From Rhodobacter sp. (GTDB lineage Bacteria; Pseudomonadota; Alphaproteobacteria; Rhodobacterales; Rhodobacteraceae): a stretch of DNA of 64,000 nt. The DNA is taken from the NCBI GenBank assembly GCA_020637555.1, contig JACKKF010000004.1, positions 186,001 through 250,000 of the forward strand, read 5' to 3'. Shown one piece after another: positions 61,465 through 64,000 of this stretch (within the stretch, counting starts at the first letter, position 1; every line of letters begins with the position of its first letter). Both the position numbers and the translations under genes were made by a program. The notes beneath the pieces are model-generated. The model was not told the origin of the DNA. It saw only the letters and a program-made list of their open reading frames with translations, and ran no database searches.

Positions 61465-62238
61465 TCAGGCGCTGGCGAGGACGTTCTGGATCGCCGCCGC
61501 GACCGCGTCCGGGTCCTCGAGATGCGGCGCATGACCACAGCCGGCCAGGACCCGCGCCTGACCCTCGGGCGCGGTGCGGGCGATCCAGGCGCCGGTTGCC
61601 GGGGGGTAGACCCGGCTCTGCGCGCCGTGAATGGCCAGCAGCGGGACGGTGATCGCCGGGATCGCGTCGCGCAGGTCCTCGGCCGTCAGCGAATCCCAGA
61701 AGGCGGCCATGGCCATCGGATCCTGGGCACGGATCAGACGCTCGGCCTCGATGGCCGTCAGGGCGGCGCACCCCTCGGGATCGGCGAACATGCCCTGTGC
61801 GATGGCCCGCGCGGCGCCCGGCCAGTCGCTGCGAAAGCGCGCGGCACCGCGCGCGGCCTTGTCCGCGTTCTGTCCCCGCATGGCAAAGTCCCAGCCCGGC
61901 GCCGGCAAGGGGCGTGGCGACATGTCCAGCGAGACCATGCGCGCGATTCCGGTCCCCCCCTGCGCCAGATAGCGCCAGCCGATCAGGGCGCCCAGCGACC
62001 AGCCCACAAGCGTCGCGTCGTGCAGGCCCTCGGCCTGGATCAGATCGCGCAGCAGGGACACACCGCCGGCCATGTCCGGCGCATGCCCGGTCGTGCCGCC
62101 ATGGCCGGGCAGGTCGGGGGCCAGGCTGGCGGCGCCCAGCCGCCCGGCGACCGGTGCCCAGATTGCCCCCGTCATCGTCCAGCCATGCAGGAAGATCACG
62201 GGCGGACCCGCGCCCCAGCGATGCAGGCGGACCCTCAC
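61465..62238 (-). CDS. alpha/beta hydrolase of the liv operon
   Basis: The 257-residue hydrolase has the oxyanion loop VIFLHGWTMTG, the nucleophile elbow VGWSLGAL (Ser81) and the catalytic histidine region LAGCGHAPHLEDP. Translation starts at GTG 62236-62238, four bases overlapping the livM stop (GTGA), and the fold begins directly after it. BioH/esterase-like hydrolases are similar; the place after livM is unusual and its substrate is unknown. Confidence 0.82.
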   Translation of the reverse strand: MRVRLHRWGAGPPVIFLHGWTMTGAIWAPVAGRLGAASLAPDLPGHGGTTGHAPDMAGGVSLLRDLIQAEGLHDATLVGWSLGALIGWRYLAQGGTGIARMVSLDMSPRPLPAPGWDFAMRGQNADKAARGAARFRSDWPGAARAIAQGMFADPEGCAALTAIEAERLIRAQDPMAMAAFWDSLTAEDLRDAIPAITVPLLAIHGAQSRVYPPATGAWIARTAPEGQARVLAGCGHAPHLEDPDAVAAAIQNVLASA

Positions 62239-63284
62239 CGCGTGCCCCTGAGCCTGCCGACGATGCCGGTGGGGAAGAAATAGACCGACAGGATGAACAG
62301 CACGCCCAGCCACAGCAACCAGCGATCCGGGCTGAGCAGATCGGGGATCAGGGGCAGCGCCGAGGTCGCCTCGGACAGCCCGCCCATCAGTTCCTTGAGA
62401 TAGTTCTGGGCCAGAACGAAGATCGCCGTGCCGACGACCGCGCCATACATCGTGCCCATGCCCCCGATCACCACGATCAGCAGGATGTCCATCATCAGTT
62501 CCATGCCCAGCGTGGTCGACGGGCCGACATAGCGCAGCCAGATGGCGAACAGCGATCCCGCCAGGGCCGCGATCATCGCCGACAGGCAGGTCGCCACGGC
62601 GCGATAGACGACGACCCGATAGCCGATCGCCTCGGCGCGAAAGGCGTTTTCGCGGATGGCCAGCATCACCCGGCCAAAGGGCGAGTTGACGATCCGCAAC
62701 ATGACCAGGAACAGCGCCAGGCACCCGGTAAAGACCAGGTAATAGTTCAGGATCTTCCCGGTGATGCGCAGGCCGAACACCTCGCCCATGCGGAAGGCCG
62801 GGGTCAGTTCGCGCGGGATCCGCAGGTTCATCCCGTCCTCGCCGCCGGTATAGGCCGACAGCTGGCTGACCAGCACCGCTACGGCCGAGGCGATCGCCAG
62901 CGTGATCATCGCAAAGAAGATCGCCCGCACCCGCAGGGACAGCAGCGCCACCAGCAACGCGACGATCCCCGCCGCGATCAGTCCCGCCAGGGCGCCCAGG
63001 GCCAGCGCGTCATATCCGGGCCCCATCCGGTCCGCCGCGATCGCCACGCCATAGGCGCCCATGCCGAAGAACATGGTGTGCGCGAAGCTGACGATGCCGC
63101 CATAGCCCAGCAGCAGGTCATAACTGGCGACAAGGACAATCACCACGCAGATGCGTGCCGCGGTTTCCAGGCTGCGCGAGCCGGGAAAGAGAAACGGCGC
63201 AAAGGCCAGTGCCAGCAGGATCAGCGCCAGCAACAGGGCCAGCACGCGGCTTCTGGGGGCGTCGCCGGAAAGCAGTCGCATCAT
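62235..63284 (-). CDS. livM: branched-chain amino acid-type ABC transporter permease LivM
   Basis: The 349-residue permease has about ten membrane segments and the BPD_transp_2 signature LLLGYGGIVSFAHTMFFGMGAYGVA and RENAFRAEAIGY (EAA-like coupling loop). It pairs with LivH to form the channel of an ABC importer of branched-chain amino acids, amides or related compounds. Its ATG overlaps the stop of a 38-codon ORF by ATGA; its stop overlaps the hydrolase gene by GTGA. Confidence 0.93.
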   Translation of the reverse strand: MMRLLSGDAPRSRVLALLLALILLALAFAPFLFPGSRSLETAARICVVIVLVASYDLLLGYGGIVSFAHTMFFGMGAYGVAIAADRMGPGYDALALGALAGLIAAGIVALLVALLSLRVRAIFFAMITLAIASAVAVLVSQLSAYTGGEDGMNLRIPRELTPAFRMGEVFGLRITGKILNYYLVFTGCLALFLVMLRIVNSPFGRVMLAIRENAFRAEAIGYRVVVYRAVATCLSAMIAALAGSLFAIWLRYVGPSTTLGMELMMDILLIVVIGGMGTMYGAVVGTAIFVLAQNYLKELMGGLSEATSALPLIPDLLSPDRWLLWLGVLFILSVYFFPTGIVGRLRGTR

Positions 63285-63397
63285 GGTCTGGGACCTCGGT
63301 CGTCGAAAACGGGGGCGGTGCGGGGGCAGGGGCGGTCCAGGGCGACGGCCAGCGGACCGCCACCACGCGCCGGGCGAAGGAACACGGGCGCGCTCAT
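63281..63397 (-). CDS. small ORF of 38 residues coupled between livH and livM
   Basis: The ORF encodes MSAPVFLRPARGGGPLAVAL... ending DDRGPRP (38 residues). Its ATG overlaps the livH stop as ATGA (63394-63397) and its TGA overlaps the livM start as ATGA (63281-63284). No signal peptide or membrane helix is seen; the chain is Arg/Pro rich. Exact overlap at both ends suggests it is translated, or that it serves only to carry ribosomes from livH to livM. I do not recognise the family. Confidence 0.6.
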   Translation of the reverse strand: MSAPVFLRPARGGGPLAVALDRPCPRTAPVFDDRGPRP

Positions 63398-64000
63398 CCT
63401 TTCGCCTTGACCACGGGCACCATGCCCATCGGTCGCCACATCAGGATCGCCACCATCAGCGCGATGTTCGAGATCAGCGCCAGTTTCGGTTCCAGAAAGG
63501 CCGCGTAATTCTGCACCAGCCCGACTGTCAGGGCGCCGATGAAGCAGCCTTCGACCGATCCCAGCCCGCCGATGATGACCACGATGAACACCAGGATCAT
63601 GATCTCGTTGCCCATGGGCGCGGTGATCACCTCCTGATAAAGCGCCCACATCACGCCGCCCAGCCCGGCCAGCGCCGACCCGGCGACAAAGACGCCGACG
63701 AAAACGCGGGTGATGTTGTAGCCCATCGCCTGCACCATTTCGGGGTTCTCGACCCCGGCGCGCACGATCAGACCCAGCTTCGTGCGCCTGAGCACCAGCC
63801 TGAGCGCCAGGAACACCGCCAACCCGACCGCCACCGCCAGCACGCGGTATTTTTCCAGCGCGGCCCCGGCAAAGGTGAACGCGCCTTTCAGCGTCTCGGG
63901 CCGGGCAATGACGATCTCGTGGCCGCCCCAGATCACATAGATCAGCTGTTCGGCCACGATCAGCCCGCCCATCGTCACCAGGATCTGCTTCAGGTGGCTG
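63394..64000 (-). CDS. livH: branched-chain amino acid-type ABC transporter permease LivH, 5' end beyond window
   Basis: The visible C-terminal 201 codons carry the BPD_transp_2 permease pattern: KQILVTMGGLIVAEQLIYVIWGG, LRRTKLGLIVRAGVENPEMVQAMGYN and VFIVVIIGGLGSVEGCFIGALTVGLVQNY. The frame is open to the window edge at 64000, so the start lies outside. It is the first visible gene of the liv operon; the ATPases and binding protein are not in view. Confidence 0.92.
   Translation of the reverse strand, partial: SHLKQILVTMGGLIVAEQLIYVIWGGHEIVIARPETLKGAFTFAGAALEKYRVLAVAVGLAVFLALRLVLRRTKLGLIVRAGVENPEMVQAMGYNITRVFVGVFVAGSALAGLGGVMWALYQEVITAPMGNEIMILVFIVVIIGGLGSVEGCFIGALTVGLVQNYAAFLEPKLALISNIALMVAILMWRPMGMVPVVKAKG

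Overview
The window looks like chromosome from a high-GC alphaproteobacterium of the Rhodobacterales (Rhodobacteraceae, Paracoccus/Rhodobacter-like). This is inferred from gene content: the tolQRAB-pal-tilS-ftsH block, the tad order with an OmpA-type lipoprotein, an fhs-folD-folD array, a PuuD-based urate pathway with a fused PuuE-UraD, alphaproteobacterial-style cobC/cobD, and Flp pilins with the AVTVDW segment. No rRNA, tRNA, CRISPR array, prophage, transposase or replication origin was recognised. Most of the window is core and metabolic chromosome rather than an island.

Layout. 1-1.0 kb: start of an acyl-CoA dehydrogenase gene and two MerR regulators with a palindromic operator candidate. 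1.2-5.1 kb: two overlapping hotdog thioesterases, a MATE exporter, two poorly characterised proteins and YbgC. 5.2-12.8 kb: Tol-Pal envelope machine, TilS and FtsH; cpoB/ybgF, usually found between pal and tilS, is absent and a palindromic repeat sits there. ftsH is frame-disrupted as sequenced. 12.9-17.2 kb: MOSC protein and the one-carbon genes fhs and two folD paralogs, one lacking the catalytic lysine. 17.3-20.0 kb: thioesterase, membrane LytTR regulator and an AAA ATPase. 20.0-32.7 kb: complete Tad pilus locus on the minus strand with three tandem flp pilins, and a lytic transglycosylase on the other strand. 32.6-36.2 kb: ArsC-like protein, PyrD, a DUF952 protein and a 5'-nucleotidase. 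36.2-46.1 kb: purine and urate catabolism (8-oxoguanine deaminase, NCS2 permease, AllA, AllE, PuuE-UraD, UraH, LysR, PuuD), with a glycosyltransferase inside it; puuD is disrupted as sequenced. 46.1-48.9 kb: three genes that would make the aminopropanol arm of cobalamin from threonine. 49.0-50.1 kb: a Wza-type polysaccharide export lipoprotein. 50.4-55.5 kb: an FAD dehydrogenase facing an acyl-CoA operon (TetR, enoyl-CoA hydratase, CoA ligase, and a MaoC pair of which one partner has lost its active site). 55.7-61.3 kb: BNR propeller, DMT exporter, cobalt-type nitrile hydratase with its accessory protein, MFS transporter and haloacid dehalogenase. 61.5-64.0 kb: livH, a 38-codon coupled small ORF, livM and an alpha/beta hydrolase.

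How the genes work together. Urate made elsewhere would be oxidised by PuuD, then passed through UraH, UraD and PuuE to allantoate and on through AllE and AllA to glyoxylate and urea; the deaminase and NCS2 carrier feed purines in. PduX-like kinase, CobC and CobD form a consecutive three-step route. The tad genes encode pilin, peptidase, secretin, ATPase and platform proteins, so the pilus could be assembled from this locus alone.

No wholly unknown multi-gene system was found. The best leads are local: a pilin gene that has lost its stop codon and reads through its own terminator, a divergent FolD, a degenerate/active MaoC pair, a coupled small ORF in the liv operon, a dispersed palindromic repeat, and two essential or pathway genes (ftsH, puuD) with clustered frame errors that may be sequence artefacts.
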